A DNA stretch of 64,000 nucleotides. It comes from Dysidea avara (taxonomy: Eukaryota; Porifera; Demospongiae; Dictyoceratida; Dysideidae). Position numbers and translations under genes: made by a program. The notes beneath the pieces were generated by a model. It was given only the letters and a program-made list of their open reading frames with translations. It was not told where the DNA came from and searched no databases. Every line of letters starts with the position of its first letter. The first letter of the stretch is position 1. Shown piece after piece: positions 27,101 to 35,800 of this stretch. Location of the stretch: assembly GCF_963678975.1 (NCBI RefSeq), contig NC_089274.1, forward strand, positions 22,529,133 through 22,593,132, read 5' to 3'.

Positions 27101-29531
27101 GAGAATTTATCAGTTCACATGTCTTACATGGTCAGATCTGGAACGCAGAATGCACATCAATTAGGGGTGAGTAATATCGAGAAATTCAATATTTTACTGA
27201 TATTGATATGCAAAAATGATATCAAGATACACTGTAACAAGCACAATGTGTTATAGTTGCTGTTACCTTGGCAACATCTTGTACAGATAAAACATCATGG
27301 ATACAGCTCAGGCATACAATACTATAGCTACTATGAAATAAATCAGTATTCTTGGAATTTGAAACAGGCAGTTCAGTTGATATGCACTAGTTATGAGCTA
27401 TTCAAGAGACATAGTAGTTATCGTAGCAATCGTAGACATAGTAGCAATATTAGTAGTTATCGAGATAACGTGCCAAAAAAAATAATCAATATTTGTTTTT
27501 GACGATATCGCCCATCCCTAACATCAATTTTATTGAGCTAATATTGAGAATGCTAATAGACTGCCCAAGATGAATGCTACCAGGGGTAGAGATAACAGTT
27601 GGGCTGAAGCAACGTCTTATAGCAACAACAAAAAATCAAGTCCACAGCTTTAGCCCTTTTTAGTTATGCTTGTCTGAAGGCATATTTGTAGCAATCTATC
27701 AGAAACATTTCAAGTTGCACGAAGGGGTTGTTTAACCTTGATACTATATAACTCCAAACATCATTTTGTACACTTTCATAAAAATTTTCCATGCTTAGGC
27801 TTCCATAGTGTTTTCTAATTAATGCTGAACATCTCTACTGCAACTACATATTAAGAGGTTACTTGCATGTTGTCAAACATCTCTGCCAGATGTAAGATTT
27901 AAACTGGATACCTCAACAGTGTATTAAATGGTCTAATGTACAAATTTGATCAATTTGTGATATGCACTCCAGATGAACAGTATAAACACTGTCTGATTAT
28001 AACAAAAATGTACGTATAGCCACCTGTGCCATATGTTAGTTAGCTCACTAAATTGAAATGTCCTACCTTGGATCGATGCTTTTAACACCTATTAACCATT
28101 TAAAATCATTTAAAGCAATAGCATGTAGAGAACGGCATTTTTCATCAATGTTTTAGGCTTATTTTCATCATTTTGCTCTCAAATTCCTCAACCAAGAATC
28201 CAGCACCATCATATCATGATTAGGGATGTGTTGCCACCAACCATGCCACACCCATGGTCAAGTCACAACACACTCTACCATACCCCACACATGGGAATGA
28301 TGTCAACACACTCTACCATACCCCACATGTGGGAATGATGTCTACAACTTAAACATGCAGTGCAACATGCAGTGCATCACACCCACTTTCAAACTAAGCA
28401 TCTCCATAAATCCCATAAACAAGTATAAGAGTTCATGGATACAACATGTACATGGAGTCATGTAGATGATAAGTAAGACTTCTGGTCAGATACTGTATAC
28501 AACCAATTACTACATTAAACAACTAAAAGCACCTTCAGCTATTAAGAGTGAATGGGTGTCTATTCAAAATTCAATGAATTGGTTTACGGTACATGTAGAT
28601 ATACAATTTTTTCCGTTCTGATGTGGATCTATCAATTTACACATTTATAGAACATTCGCTGTCATTTGGTACAATATTGAGGCAACCAGTATAAGGTGCT
28701 CAGTATGGCCATGGGAAAGATGATGGAAAAGGAATATGTGTGAGGCTAGTTTGGCTATGCTGTTTTATTGTTTCTAGCTAGCAGTTTCATTGTATGGGTC
28801 TGTCAGAATTTAATAAGTCTATTTACCATCCTTACAAATAAAAGCACAATTATACATTATGCAACACTTACTGGTGGAATTTGTAATTGAATCCGTCTTT
28901 TTTCAGCAATGTAATGATTAATATCTTTAAAAAAATCTGCATCAGTAACCCTGATGAATTCCACTAGCGCCGATTCCATCACATTCTGCTGGTCTGTTTT
29001 TGAAATCTCAACCCAACTACGTGTGTCAAACACTCTTGTTTTTAAATATTTGCTTGTAAATCTTACTGCATTTTGTCCATCATGGCCATCAAACACACAA
29101 AGACATAGATTATATGGATTAGGGTGAATTAAGAAATCATCTTCATTCTCATGTTCCTTAATGGATGCTGCATCTAGTACATAGCGCTCATTATGTAAAG
29201 TAGCCACACTAATGTTTCTTTTATCTGGTATGTGGCCATTGCCTAAAGACATTGGAGGTGTTCTTGCAGTCAAGCCCAATCTAGACCTTGACCTTGGAAC
29301 CTCAGTTTCTGTAAATTGCTGACTTTCCATAGAACCTGCAGTATGTTGACTACTTTGTGGTACTGATGCATTAAGTGATGGTGGGCTTGATTTAGAATAA
29401 TCATTTAATTGTAAACCTTCAGGCAAATTTGTATCTGGCCAATTTGTCCTTACACTTTGCCAATGAACTGGTTGGCGATCAGATGGATAACTGCTGTAGC
29501 CAGTTGTATAAACCGCATCAGTAGCCATCAT
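5756..29531 (-). CDS. TAB1: TAB1-like PP2C-family protein (three exons, 459 aa)
   Basis: TAB1 is the TAK1-binding protein of the TGF-beta, IL-1 and stress signalling complex. In vertebrates it is a PP2C-fold pseudophosphatase. Coding exons are 29531-28872, 21536-21169 and 6107-5756. Donors are GTAAGT and GTAAGG, acceptors end in TAG, and phases 0 and 2 join without a break to give 459 residues. The start is the first ATG after an in-frame TAG. Residues 1-100 are low-complexity; the PP2C fold spans about 105-457. TAB1 affinity is clearest at LEKHISGG (241-248), [14 protein letters not shown] (328-341) and LMSDGVYK (371-378). Unlike human TAB1, it keeps PP2C acidic residues: EDD (130-132), DGHDG (148-152), GDSR (267-270), SDG (373-375) and DD (449-450). 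It ends directly after the PP2C domain, so the C-terminal TAK1-binding segment of vertebrate TAB1 is absent. Both introns are packed with mobile elements. A PP2C relative other than a TAB1 orthologue is possible. Confidence 0.87.
6680..7723 (+). CDS. HIRAN-domain and Ulp1/SENP-like (C48) cysteine protease, transposon passenger, 347 aa
   Basis: This is one uninterrupted reading frame. Residues 15-110 resemble a HIRAN-type DNA-end-binding domain: [11 protein letters not shown], then [11 protein letters not shown], then GTVGHLP and a [13 protein letters not shown] block. Residues 130-175 are a charged linker with a basic patch ([11 protein letters not shown]), possibly a nuclear signal. Residues 195-345 match the Ulp1-like protease fold, with a plausible triad of H248 (GNHW), D266 (YDS) and C305 (TDCGAFA), plus Q299 for the oxyanion hole. 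From family knowledge, such enzymes cleave SUMO or related modifiers, and HIRAN domains bind DNA 3' ends. The gene lies wholly inside the pogo element, tail to tail with the transposase, and is intact while the transposase is broken. Calling it a cargo gene of this element is an inference; the domain calls are from motif recognition. Confidence 0.8.
   Translation: MDDASLAVVTYEYNSKIRGYHVYQEVWTPFLGETLPCSPEDGNSHDPFCVKVTKRDVGTVGHLPITISSSCSVFLQMGGAISCRVTGSRCYSRDLNQGGLEIPCVLVFQGSNCLVSKAKKMLQLCEQKPNNIKATTAQDTPKEALKDGEDLPGNPAKKIKVEEEESTSRCDHNNEDVWLHHKIRLSLEDRNAVSNGRQLNDKHISFAQIILKEKFPDITGLQLTLLQTKFKLDIRTPLVQILHVHGNHWITFSNLQCEAGKILIYDSIFNTVDSQVRQLVENICGSDINTSIHGKMPKQAGTTDCGAFAIATATSLLHGINPSEYTQSLIRSHLIQCFENLDLTPFP
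7811..9297 (-). pseudogene. pogo/Tigger-type DDE transposase, degraded
   Basis: The N-terminal part (9297-8851) has a helix-turn-helix-like region (residues about 70-130: [17 protein letters not shown] ... [11 protein letters not shown]), as in pogo DNA-binding domains. The catalytic part (8671-7811) is the DDE_1 family: first D in [10 protein letters not shown], second in VIFDEFSGQ, third in [13 protein letters not shown]. All three acidic residues are present. One frameshift near 8865, in a run of G, and an in-frame TGA near 8690 separate the two parts, so this copy is inactive unless the indel is an assembly error. Confidence 0.87.
9592..9599 (+). promoter_or_regulatory. TATA-like box upstream of the DIRS gag
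   Basis: TATAAAAG lies about 60 bp before the first gag-frame sequence and within the element. It is a plausible core promoter. There is no supporting initiator evidence. Confidence 0.35.
10140..10799 (+). pseudogene. DIRS element gag-like protein, zinc-knuckle part
   Basis: The 219-codon frame starts with a Pro/Gln-rich stretch (residues about 10-60), followed by a single CCHC zinc knuckle [14 protein letters not shown] (residues about 63-76), typical of retrotransposon gag proteins that bind RNA. The remainder has internal repeats around VDKSLS/VDKSQS/VDESQ. Upstream, 9657-10139 holds a coiled-coil-like, lysine/glutamate-rich region in broken frames that probably belongs to the same protein. 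The frame stops at 10799 and shifts onward to 10990. Confidence 0.6.
11325..11860 (+). pseudogene. DIRS reverse transcriptase, N-terminal part
   Basis: The translation gives [15 protein letters not shown], a stop, then [20 protein letters not shown] and [10 protein letters not shown], which match the start of the DIRS-type reverse transcriptase. A TA microsatellite at 11488-11507 breaks the frame, and further stops follow. The catalytic YxDD region is not recognisable before the LTR element begins at 11864, so it is probably lost or badly decayed. Confidence 0.65.
11864..11976 (+). repeat. 5' LTR, truncated at its 3' end
   Basis: It matches the first ~113 bp of the 3' LTR at 16274 with very few differences; the 3' copy carries two extra bases near its start and a t-to-c change near position 75. 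The terminal ttgttcttgagttattaca block is missing here. Confidence 0.85.
11997..12820 (+). pseudogene. Ty3/gypsy Gag with two zinc knuckles
   Basis: The frame opens at the ATG at 11997 and encodes a capsid-like region followed by two CCHC knuckles, [14 protein letters not shown] and [14 protein letters not shown] (about 12655-12765), that bind RNA during packaging. Stops interrupt it near 12066 and near 12321. It overlaps the start of the pol frame at 12758. Confidence 0.85.
12758..16213 (+). pseudogene. Ty3/gypsy Pol (protease, RT, RNase H, integrase), disrupted
   Basis: Domains in order: an aspartic protease with LLDSGAS (about 12925), reverse transcriptase with the catalytic YVDD box (about 13905) and the [12 protein letters not shown] block, RNase H with [11 protein letters not shown] (about 14360) and the TDHKPLEW block, then integrase with a zinc-binding N-terminus (about 14990-15130) and a DDE core starting at VAVDILKV (about 15200), with the second D in HSDQGRNF. 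A chromatin-type or linker tail ends at 16213. Stops lie at 13411, 13735, 14405 and 15100, and frame changes near 13410, 14030 and 14545 separate the pieces. These breaks show an inactive copy. Confidence 0.9.
16274..16409 (+). repeat. 3' LTR, 136 bp
   Basis: It begins TGTATAATAGG after a polypurine tract and ends TTACA before the CTGG target duplication. It is unusually short for an LTR. Confidence 0.88.
16414..17329 (+). pseudogene. DIRS RNase H and connection region
   Basis: Directly after the LTR element the DIRS pol resumes: [20 protein letters not shown], then a [11 protein letters not shown]-like RNase H active-site block with a GAWSADER motif. Frame shifts and stops occur throughout. 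The last piece (17111-17329) contains [20 protein letters not shown], a block typical of the end of DIRS pol, before the recombinase. Confidence 0.65.
17340..17640 (+). repeat. Minisatellite, about 60-70 bp unit, 4-5 copies
   Basis: Repeated blocks of gtggctaagtgtgtactagg-like sequence, followed by attaagtga, gtctgttagtactgg and aatgtttt, recur at about 17375, 17425, 17475, 17545 and 17590. It separates DIRS RNase H from the recombinase, and no coding frame spans it. Confidence 0.7.
17744..18736 (+). pseudogene. DIRS-type tyrosine recombinase, disrupted
   Basis: The N-terminal SAM-like core-binding part (17744-17943) reads [19 protein letters not shown]. The catalytic part has the first Arg in [10 protein letters not shown] (about 18240), the HxxR box in [10 protein letters not shown] (about 18575) and the nucleophile Tyr in MQDGYIEDS (about 18680). 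The catalytic residues seen are intact, but stops and frame changes occur between 17943 and 18110, at 18326 and near 18470. Recombinases of this type integrate circular cDNA of DIRS elements without a target duplication. Confidence 0.82.
18923..20075. repeat. Large palindrome with ~313 bp arms
   Basis: Arms 18923-19235 and 19761-20075 are nearly identical inverted copies; the outer end reads tgttttgggggtctaccata. The loop (~525 bp) contains the right copy of the 19448-19539 repeat and a direct repeat of caagtacgcagctacagacc at about 19225 and 19362. Transcribed as intron RNA of the TAB1-like gene it would fold into a long hairpin. Confidence 0.85.
19448..19539 (-). repeat. Right copy of the inverted repeat seen at 6235-9455
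   Basis: The reverse complement aligns across its length with the split copy at 6235-6303 plus 9428-9455: gggatcaaaggaataaaagt at one end and tacctgcagatatactaatg at the other. Confidence 0.7.
20640..21110 (+). repeat. Dispersed repeat, about 470 bp
   Basis: Shared with an inverted copy at about 24210-24570 and a partial copy at about 45370-45600. Landmarks are tatagtagggatcatgg, cagtatggcagtactggtta and, toward the far end, gacacaaagtaagtcc. It lies in TAB1-like intron 2 and no coding is evident. Confidence 0.6.
21169..21536 (-). CDS. TAB1: TAB1-like gene, exon 2 (central PP2C fold)
   Basis: The acceptor is gtattttatag|ggc, phase 0 from exon 1, and the donor is tg|gtaagg, phase 2. It encodes residues 221-342: [33 protein letters not shown] and the [15 protein letters not shown] strand that is characteristic of TAB1. 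GDSR, with its Asp, is the canonical PP2C form. Confidence 0.9.
22043..22215. repeat. Palindromic MITE, 173 bp
   Basis: The arms begin ggaatgcattaatgagaaac and end in the matching ttttcattaatacattcc. Both contain gtagtatatcaaaaatatac and ctccct blocks. Intron 1 of the TAB1-like gene. Confidence 0.8.
22393..22768. repeat. MITE with internal ttttagttatag array, copy 1
   Basis: Ends AGTATTGTTTTAGT and ACTAAACCACCAT form imperfect inverted termini. The interior is a degenerate array of 6 and 12 bp units such as ttttagttatag. Confidence 0.7.
22895..23233. repeat. MITE with internal ttttagttatag array, copy 2
   Basis: The termini AGTGTTGTTTTAGT and ACTAAAACAACACT are a perfect inverted pair. The interior is the same ttttagtt/atag array as copy 1, which lies 130 bp upstream in the same orientation. 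Confidence 0.8.
24210..24570 (-). repeat. Inverted copy of the 20640-21110 dispersed repeat
   Basis: Reads back the same landmarks in reverse complement: catgatccctactata at 24540-24556, caatactgtcaag at about 24487, and rearranged pieces toward 24230. Confidence 0.5.
24663..24825. repeat. Palindromic MITE, 163 bp
   Basis: The arms begin gtaagacactccaaactagc and end gctagtttggagtgtcttac. The pairing continues through catcttcgaagtataaac, leaving a short loop. Confidence 0.85.
25920..26286. mobile_element. Non-autonomous element with CAGAGGAGG termini, copy 1
   Basis: Terminal inverted repeats cagaggagggcagaca and tgtccgccctcctctg. The interior right half (ttgaggctcacgtgaaatacc, then gcaattaaag) is shared with a second copy at 41888-42418. 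Confidence 0.75.
26612..26821. repeat. Palindromic MITE, 210 bp
   Basis: The arms start gtaccgctcaaattcaacg and pair through ggcgtggcagctgtttcg with a central loop near 26700. The two arms differ at a few positions. Confidence 0.85.
27162..27520. mobile_element. hAT-type non-autonomous element, 359 bp
   Basis: The termini TAGGGGTGAGTAATATCG and CGATATCGCCCATCCCTA form an inverted repeat. Both sides carry the perfect 8 bp duplication ACATCAAT (27154-27161 and 27521-27528). An 8 bp duplication and a TAGGGRTG-type end fit the hAT superfamily. No transposase is inside; the interior has short gtagttatcg-like repeats. Confidence 0.85.
28266..28342. repeat. Two-copy tandem repeat, 38 bp unit
   Basis: The unit caacacactctaccatacc plus ccacacatgggaatgatgt appears twice in a row with two changes. 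Confidence 0.8.
28872..29531 (-). CDS. TAB1: TAB1-like gene, exon 1 (N-terminus and start of PP2C fold)
   Basis: ATG at 29531 follows an in-frame TAG. The exon ends ccaccag|gtaagt with phase 0, at residue 220. Residues 1-100 are rich in Ser, Pro and Thr with an SRSR patch; 105-220 begin the PP2C fold with EDD (130-132) and DGHDG (148-152). An [13 protein letters not shown] segment precedes the first motif. Confidence 0.88.
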
Positions 29532-29808
29532 AACTGTCCACTAGGTCCCAGTCACAGTAAATCAATGCAATGATTTCTTTGTAACTTTTTGAAACATCAC
29601 AGTACGACTTGAACGAGGGCTTGAACTTGCCTGATCTCTCCGTGAGATTCTCACTCACGACGACACGCCTCTAGCTTCCTTTTAATTCAAAAGGGGACAG
29701 CCCTTCTTTCCACCACAACTATATTGTAGACCACACCGGTTGATTCAAATGTACGGCGACAAGACAGCGTAAGTAATGACCGAGATAAATTTCTGATTAT
29801 TCCGTAGG
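29532..29808. promoter_or_regulatory. Shared 277 bp region between divergent TAB1-like and LYRM1 start codons
   Basis: The two start codons face away from each other across 277 bp, so this stretch must contain both 5' leaders and probably both promoters. It is less AT-rich than its surroundings and no clear TATA box was seen. A bidirectional promoter is an inference from the spacing. Confidence 0.6.
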
Positions 29809-32800
29809 ATGACAAGGCTGCGCCAGGAAGTTTTGCGTTTATACGGTCAGATTATACGAATATCACGGACTTGGGAAAGTGTCAACGCCGCCAACTCCGA
29901 AACAGAAAGACTTTACATCAAAAATGAAGCTAGGAGGTTGTTTAGCCTTAATAAGCATGTGAGTGATTATGAAATGTTGCCATCATAGATATTTTTAGCA
30001 TGTACCAAATTCTGTTTATTCAAGCTCATTGTATTACTAAGGCAACTATCTTGCTTGCCTCAATGGTAGCTATACCAGTGAAGGTTATCTATGTTGCCAT
30101 AGTGCACCGTGTTTGTATGGCTGATATCACATGTCACTTACTATGTGGTGTCAGCACAGTCTCGCCCCAGACCACGATGCGGTTTAGGGCAGCATACATG
30201 ATATCAGCAGTTAGTCAGACCGCTTTTTCTCCCACGGCGTTTATCGATTAGAAATTATAAGCGCCTGCTCAAAAAGGGGTCTAGTCTGGTTAGAATTGCT
30301 GAGTCGTTCTTGACACCTCCAGGGTGGCAGAGGTGTTGAATGGCCATGTCATCTCTAAGCGCCTCTACATCGTTTTTCACTGGGGATGGCCAGCAAGCTA
30401 TGATGTGCATTCTGCTTAAAGCCTCCAAATTGTCCCTCGAACGCGGAAAAGTTAAAAAAGTTATTTGGAGGCAACTCTGAGAAAGAACAGAGGATGTTAA
30501 ACTGGTTGCTTTTGAGCAGAGGTAAGACATGTTTCTTCAGGCTGTTCGGGTCATTATCAGAGTAATAACACACAGGAATTCCATCTTCTATTTTCAAAAA
30601 TGATGCATGCCTTTGCATATTTTGCCAAAGGCTTTTGAAGTCAATAGACAGGCTTCAGCAAGAATTGACTACTGTTATGTTTAAAGCAGAATCCACTCTT
30701 CAAAAGTTCTGCCTAGCATGTGAGTTGCACAGATGTCTATAACTGATATTTAATATGACTGGATGAACTGTTTTACCATTTGGCATCAATCAATCACAAC
30801 CAATTGATGGTGCTCAGCCAACTGTTAATTTGACTGCTTTTACTCAACTTCATGTTGCATTTCAGCCATCCAATAGTTTCAACAATGTTCCACTACCATC
30901 TTCAGAAGGAACAGTGGAAGCAGCAACAGATGGTTCTTTGGTAGCTGCAGATAAGGATGCAAATGGTAAACTTGGTACACCGTCTGCTAAGGTATGGGGA
31001 AATCTCAAGAATACATGTGTGCATGCACACATGTGAAAGTAGTTTTACTTATCTGTTATATGATTTGTTGTGCCAATTATAAAGTAATAGGCATGTTCTT
31101 AGTAACTGTGTTTATCCTTTATTAACATTATCACAGTGGCCCTTTCCTCACACATGTGTTGTCCTAATGTGTTTTGTTATAGTTGGTAGTGGATTATCCA
31201 TGTGGAAAGGAAAAAACGTTTGAACTGACACCAAACAGGAAGAGGCCCATTATGTCATTGGGAAGACGAAACTACACAGCAGCTGCCAATGGGTTTACCC
31301 AAGCAGAATGCTTATCAGAGCGTATACTTGATTCTGTTACACTTCCAAGTCCGACATGAAATGGAATATATATGCTCTGAACGATACAACTCTATCTTGC
31401 ATAATCCATCACCTAAGAAGATTCAGGAATTTAACTGGAGTGACATTTGTACTGAATTGCAAGCAGCTGTGCCAACACTTTTTATGCTGCTTAGTGGCTT
31501 TCTTCCAAAGGCTGACCAGAGGTTTCTTGCATTGGTTATATGCATGTTACTGAAGAAACGCTGCAAATTCATGTCCCTAGTGCAGACTGTGATGTCCACA
31601 CTCTAATATGGACAATCTGCTAAGAAGCAGGTAATTCATGAATTGAATTATTTCAGTGCTTGTTTTATTCTTTTAGATCTACAACTACTTACAGCCATTT
31701 ATGCTGTGCATGTCAGCATCAATGCTGCAGCCAATAATTGATGGTGTAGTTAAGAATTACAATGCAGATGTATTTCTTTGGGAAGATGATTTGAAGGAGC
31801 ATTTTGAGGTTCATTTAAAGTGTTATAAGAATACATATAAACGAATTTTATTTGATAGCTAAGATTTGACATAGGTTTAATGCCTATCCTCCCTCTGGAG
31901 ATTGATGATGATGACGTCGCAGGTGAAGACAATCATGAAGACGATGATTATTCAGATGTGGAGAGTTGCTACAGTAATACATCACTGGACTCACCCAATT
32001 GGGAGCCCATGGAAACTGATGAAAGTGATGTCATAACATCTGAAGGTTACCAATTTTCATTGACTATACTCATGGTAGTTTGTTTTGTACAGTGAGCACT
32101 TCTGAACCACCCATCAATAGTGAACCTTCTGTGGCACCTGAAGTTATTGCTCAAGGTTTAGTGAGAGCTGATACTACAACAGCCACTGTAACAGCAGGTT
32201 TGATTTTTTCTTACAAATTTATAGCTTTGGGATTTTTCCTTGCTGTGCATAGATGCAAATCAAACCATCAGTACAACACAGAAAGGTCAAGAGTCAGCAG
32301 CATTGAATTGTTGAGGATTTGTCCTAGTTGGGGATAATCTTGACAAAAACTTTCGTCCAAGCCATCAAAGGGAAGATAGACAGACCAAATCTCTTCACAT
32401 TTTTCATTCATATGCTGTGAAAAATTGTGTGGATGGATCCTCCCTATCTGATAAACTGGCTTCAGCAGTGATTTCACCTGAGCTGTTTTTATTGACCAGA
32501 AGTGATATTTCAAAAATTTTAGAGGAGTTTAAAGTATTAATATCAAGGTAAATAATATACTTATATTTTGATGTATTCTTGCTATGATTTTTACAGGGTT
32601 TTAGTGCAGAATGTGAAGAGATTTAGTAACCAGATGAAGAAAGTTACTTGGCATATTCCTTCAAAACATCAGAAAGAAATGGCTGCAAAGTCTGTAGTGG
32701 TAAGTATTGCTATTAATGTTATTGCTAATAATGAGCATATATTTATAGGTCCCGTTAGGTGTGGAGTTCAAGAATGAAGCATACATTGTTGACATGTCTC

Positions 32801-35800
32801 AAATTATGAAAAGTTTTAACAAGTACGTACCAGTGGAGGAATCTGTTACTACGATTAATGTGAATGGACGTGAACATACCTATGACAGCTCTCGGTTGTA
32901 CCAATTGCTATTTTTTCGTGACCAGCTTACAGTTGCTAGAGCTCGGGGAACGGCAGTGCTAAGAGAGCCAGAGAAGAAGCGATTAGAAAGACTCGCAGGA
33001 TTTGTACCTACCATAGCCAATTGGCATGCTAGGATATGCCTGGTGCAGGTATGTCTGTACTACCAGTCATTTTATACTTTTACCATTTAGGTGATTTGGG
33101 GGAGGTTTTTTAGTAATAAATCACATGAGAGAGGTACACTAAACCAGCTCAAGCACTTGGTTAACCAAACTGCTGTTGGGGCTAATCCGAAGAACAACAT
33201 GAAACCTACTGAAGATTTTCTTACTGTTGTCATGTGCGCCCATAAAGCAACAGCAGCCAAGCAGCTAGAGACAGCTAGAAATACAATTGAAGACTGCAAT
33301 GCAGTTGCTGGGTAGATTGTAAGCTATTTTGTCAATATCATGCCATCTGATGGAACACAGCCTTCACCTGTAAATGACAGCAGGTTTAACTATGTTACTG
33401 ATCTGCTTACAATGTGCCTTGTATGGCATGGCTTTCACGATGCAGTGAGAGAGGGGGATGGTGACAGGATTGTCCTGTACTGGAAGCTGCTGCTACCTGT
33501 GTTTCAACAACAAGGTCGCTATAACTATGCAGGTCGCTATAACTATGCAAAAGAAGCATTCTTGCTTTTGGCACAGACTTTGTACCTGTCTGAACGTAAG
33601 GCCACCGAGTTAAAGTGGAATCACACTGTAAACACCAGTGGAAGGACTGGGTGGTGTAATATTTTGTGTGACCTCCATATGGAACACTTGAATGGGACTC
33701 TGAAGTCCATGTTACATAATATGGGATCCAATACAAAAGATTCTTCTGTAGACAGGGCAGCCAAGTCGTCATTAGGGGTGGTATCACAAATTTGTAAAAT
33801 ATTTGAAGCTGAAAATGGTATAGCGGTTGCAAAACCCTTCTCATCTTACCCTTCCTTTACAAAAGATTTGGAAAAGATGACTGCTGTTCTCATTGATGAA
33901 AAGGTGTTCAGCAAACAAGTGGGACATAGAATAAAGATGTATAATAAACAACCATTTCTCACATCCCTAAAGTGGGAGAAAATCAGTGAGTGGGTTAAAA
34001 GTAAAATATTGAAACTTGAAATTTTGTTATTTAATGCCATGTAAGTTATGTTTCACAAATTATTACACTGTTGACATCCACATAAAGAACTACAAAGGTC
34101 ATAAAATCGACAGCCAGTTATACACTGCTTGTCTTTGCTAAACAAAAAAAAATTTAAATAATAAATACCTACGACAATAACCAGTGTTTGCTGCATAATC
34201 CTAAAGTATAGCATCAGCTGGAATTCCATTTCTTCCGGCTCTCCCTGTTTGTTGCACCAGATCCTCCAGTGTCGGTGGTAGTCCCCAATTAATTACTCGG
34301 GAAATGTCTGGAATGTTAACTCCCATCCCAAATGCACTGCTGGCAATTACCACCCTGAGAATGGAATCCATCTTACTGAATTCATCGATAATCGATTCCT
34401 TATGTTCATTACTTGATACTGCTGTAAACGATGTCAAAAGTCTCAGTTCAACAATGTGTTCAAATCCTGGAGGTTCAGATATCTCATGGCCAAGTTTGAC
34501 TTTTACCATGGAAAATACTTCAACACATTCTATGAGCGATTGGCAAAAAATCACAGTCTTTGGTGTGTTTACACGACTAGAGATAAGTTCACTGGCAATG
34601 GTAGTTGTGAACTCTTCTAGAGTTATAGATGGCTTTACAATGTGTTTAATGTTTGATCTATCCAAATTAAAGCCAACCATAATGGTGGCCAGCTGCCTCT
34701 TCACTGTGGCAACAGACTGCTCAGTGGCTGTAGCAGTAAGTGCCATTACATTGACAGATTTAGGCACCAAGCTTCTTAGAGATCCTATTTTGAAGAAAGC
34801 TTTCCGAAATTTTTCACCCCTGCACATAAAAAATTGATATTAAGAGTCAATCACACCTTGTTCTTACCACATCTGAACACAATGAGCTTCGTGCCACTAG
34901 TCTCTGCTGGTAGTTGCTTATCTGCAACATATCACGAAACCTTCGATTGTTTAAGATATTCTCTGGGCTTATATACACTAATTGTACTTCCCCTTAAAGT
35001 ACTCTCTTTACAGCAGTGTTATCACCTTGTGCTTTCCCAACAAATTCTACTGAAACTCCAGTAGATGCAAAGTTCTTTTGGTCCACCATCAAAGCAATTA
35101 ATGGTGTAATGACAACAACAATGCTACCAGCACAACCTTCGTTAACATTAAACAACATATTTAGACACATTGCACAAAAACTTCAAGAAACTTACCAACC
35201 ATAAAATCAAACAGTAATGGTAGAATAGCATAAATCACTGATTTGCCATACCCAGTTGGAAAAATACCAAACACATCTTTGCCTTTAACAAATGCTCGAA
35301 TAGCTTCCTCCTTTACATTAACAGAAAACATTGAACAATGCGAGGAACAAAGAACGACACTTTTATACCTGTTTCGGCTTTAACAGAGCAAGGTCCATAG
35401 TCGTCAATGTACATGACAATGCATCCTGAAAACTCAGACGAGTTCGAGGATGAATTTCATGTTGCTCTGGTGAAGGTTCAGGTGAAGCATCCATACCAAG
35501 ATCCATACTCTCCATAGTGAAAAAGCGATGTAGAGGCGCTTAGAGATGATGTGGCCATTCAACACCTCCGCCACTCTGGAGGTGTCAAGAACGACTCAGC
35601 AATTCTAACCAGACCAGACCTTTTTTCGAGCAGGCGCTTATAATTTCTAATCGATAAGCGCTGTGGGAGGAAAAGCGGTCTGGCCACGCGAGACTAATCA
35701 GCAGTTACTTCATGGGTACCTATTCATAGTGTCATGATTATTTGTATATTTTGGTGTGATAAGGCATGTTATTTCCACAGATAACAGATGAGGATGACAT

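Larger units (their letters stand above)
30211..35697. mobile_element. 5.5 kb DNA transposon with long inverted repeats, RecQ helicase and DUF6589-like protein
   Basis: Inverted termini of about 170-180 bp (30211-30383 and 35516-35697) share ttatcgattagaaattataa and cgacaccttc-type blocks such as cttgacacctcc. Outer ends are TTAGTC and GACTAA. The left end has lost about 10 bp (tcgcgtggcc) still present on the right. The 7 bp TCAGCAG flanks both sides (30204-30210 and 35698-35704) as a target duplication. Inside are a DUF6589-like gene on plus and a RecQ-like helicase on minus. Helicase-bearing Academ (AcademH) elements are my best comparison from memory. The duplication length differs from the 3-4 bp I recall for Academ, so the superfamily is open. 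Confidence 0.82.

Noticed and set aside
33407-33844. 145-codon minus-strand frame
   Set aside because: Antisense shadow of the DUF6589-like exon at 33340-34044.
34304-34837. 177-codon plus-strand frame
   Set aside because: Antisense shadow of the RecQ-like helicase, whose motifs III, V and VI are readable on the minus strand.
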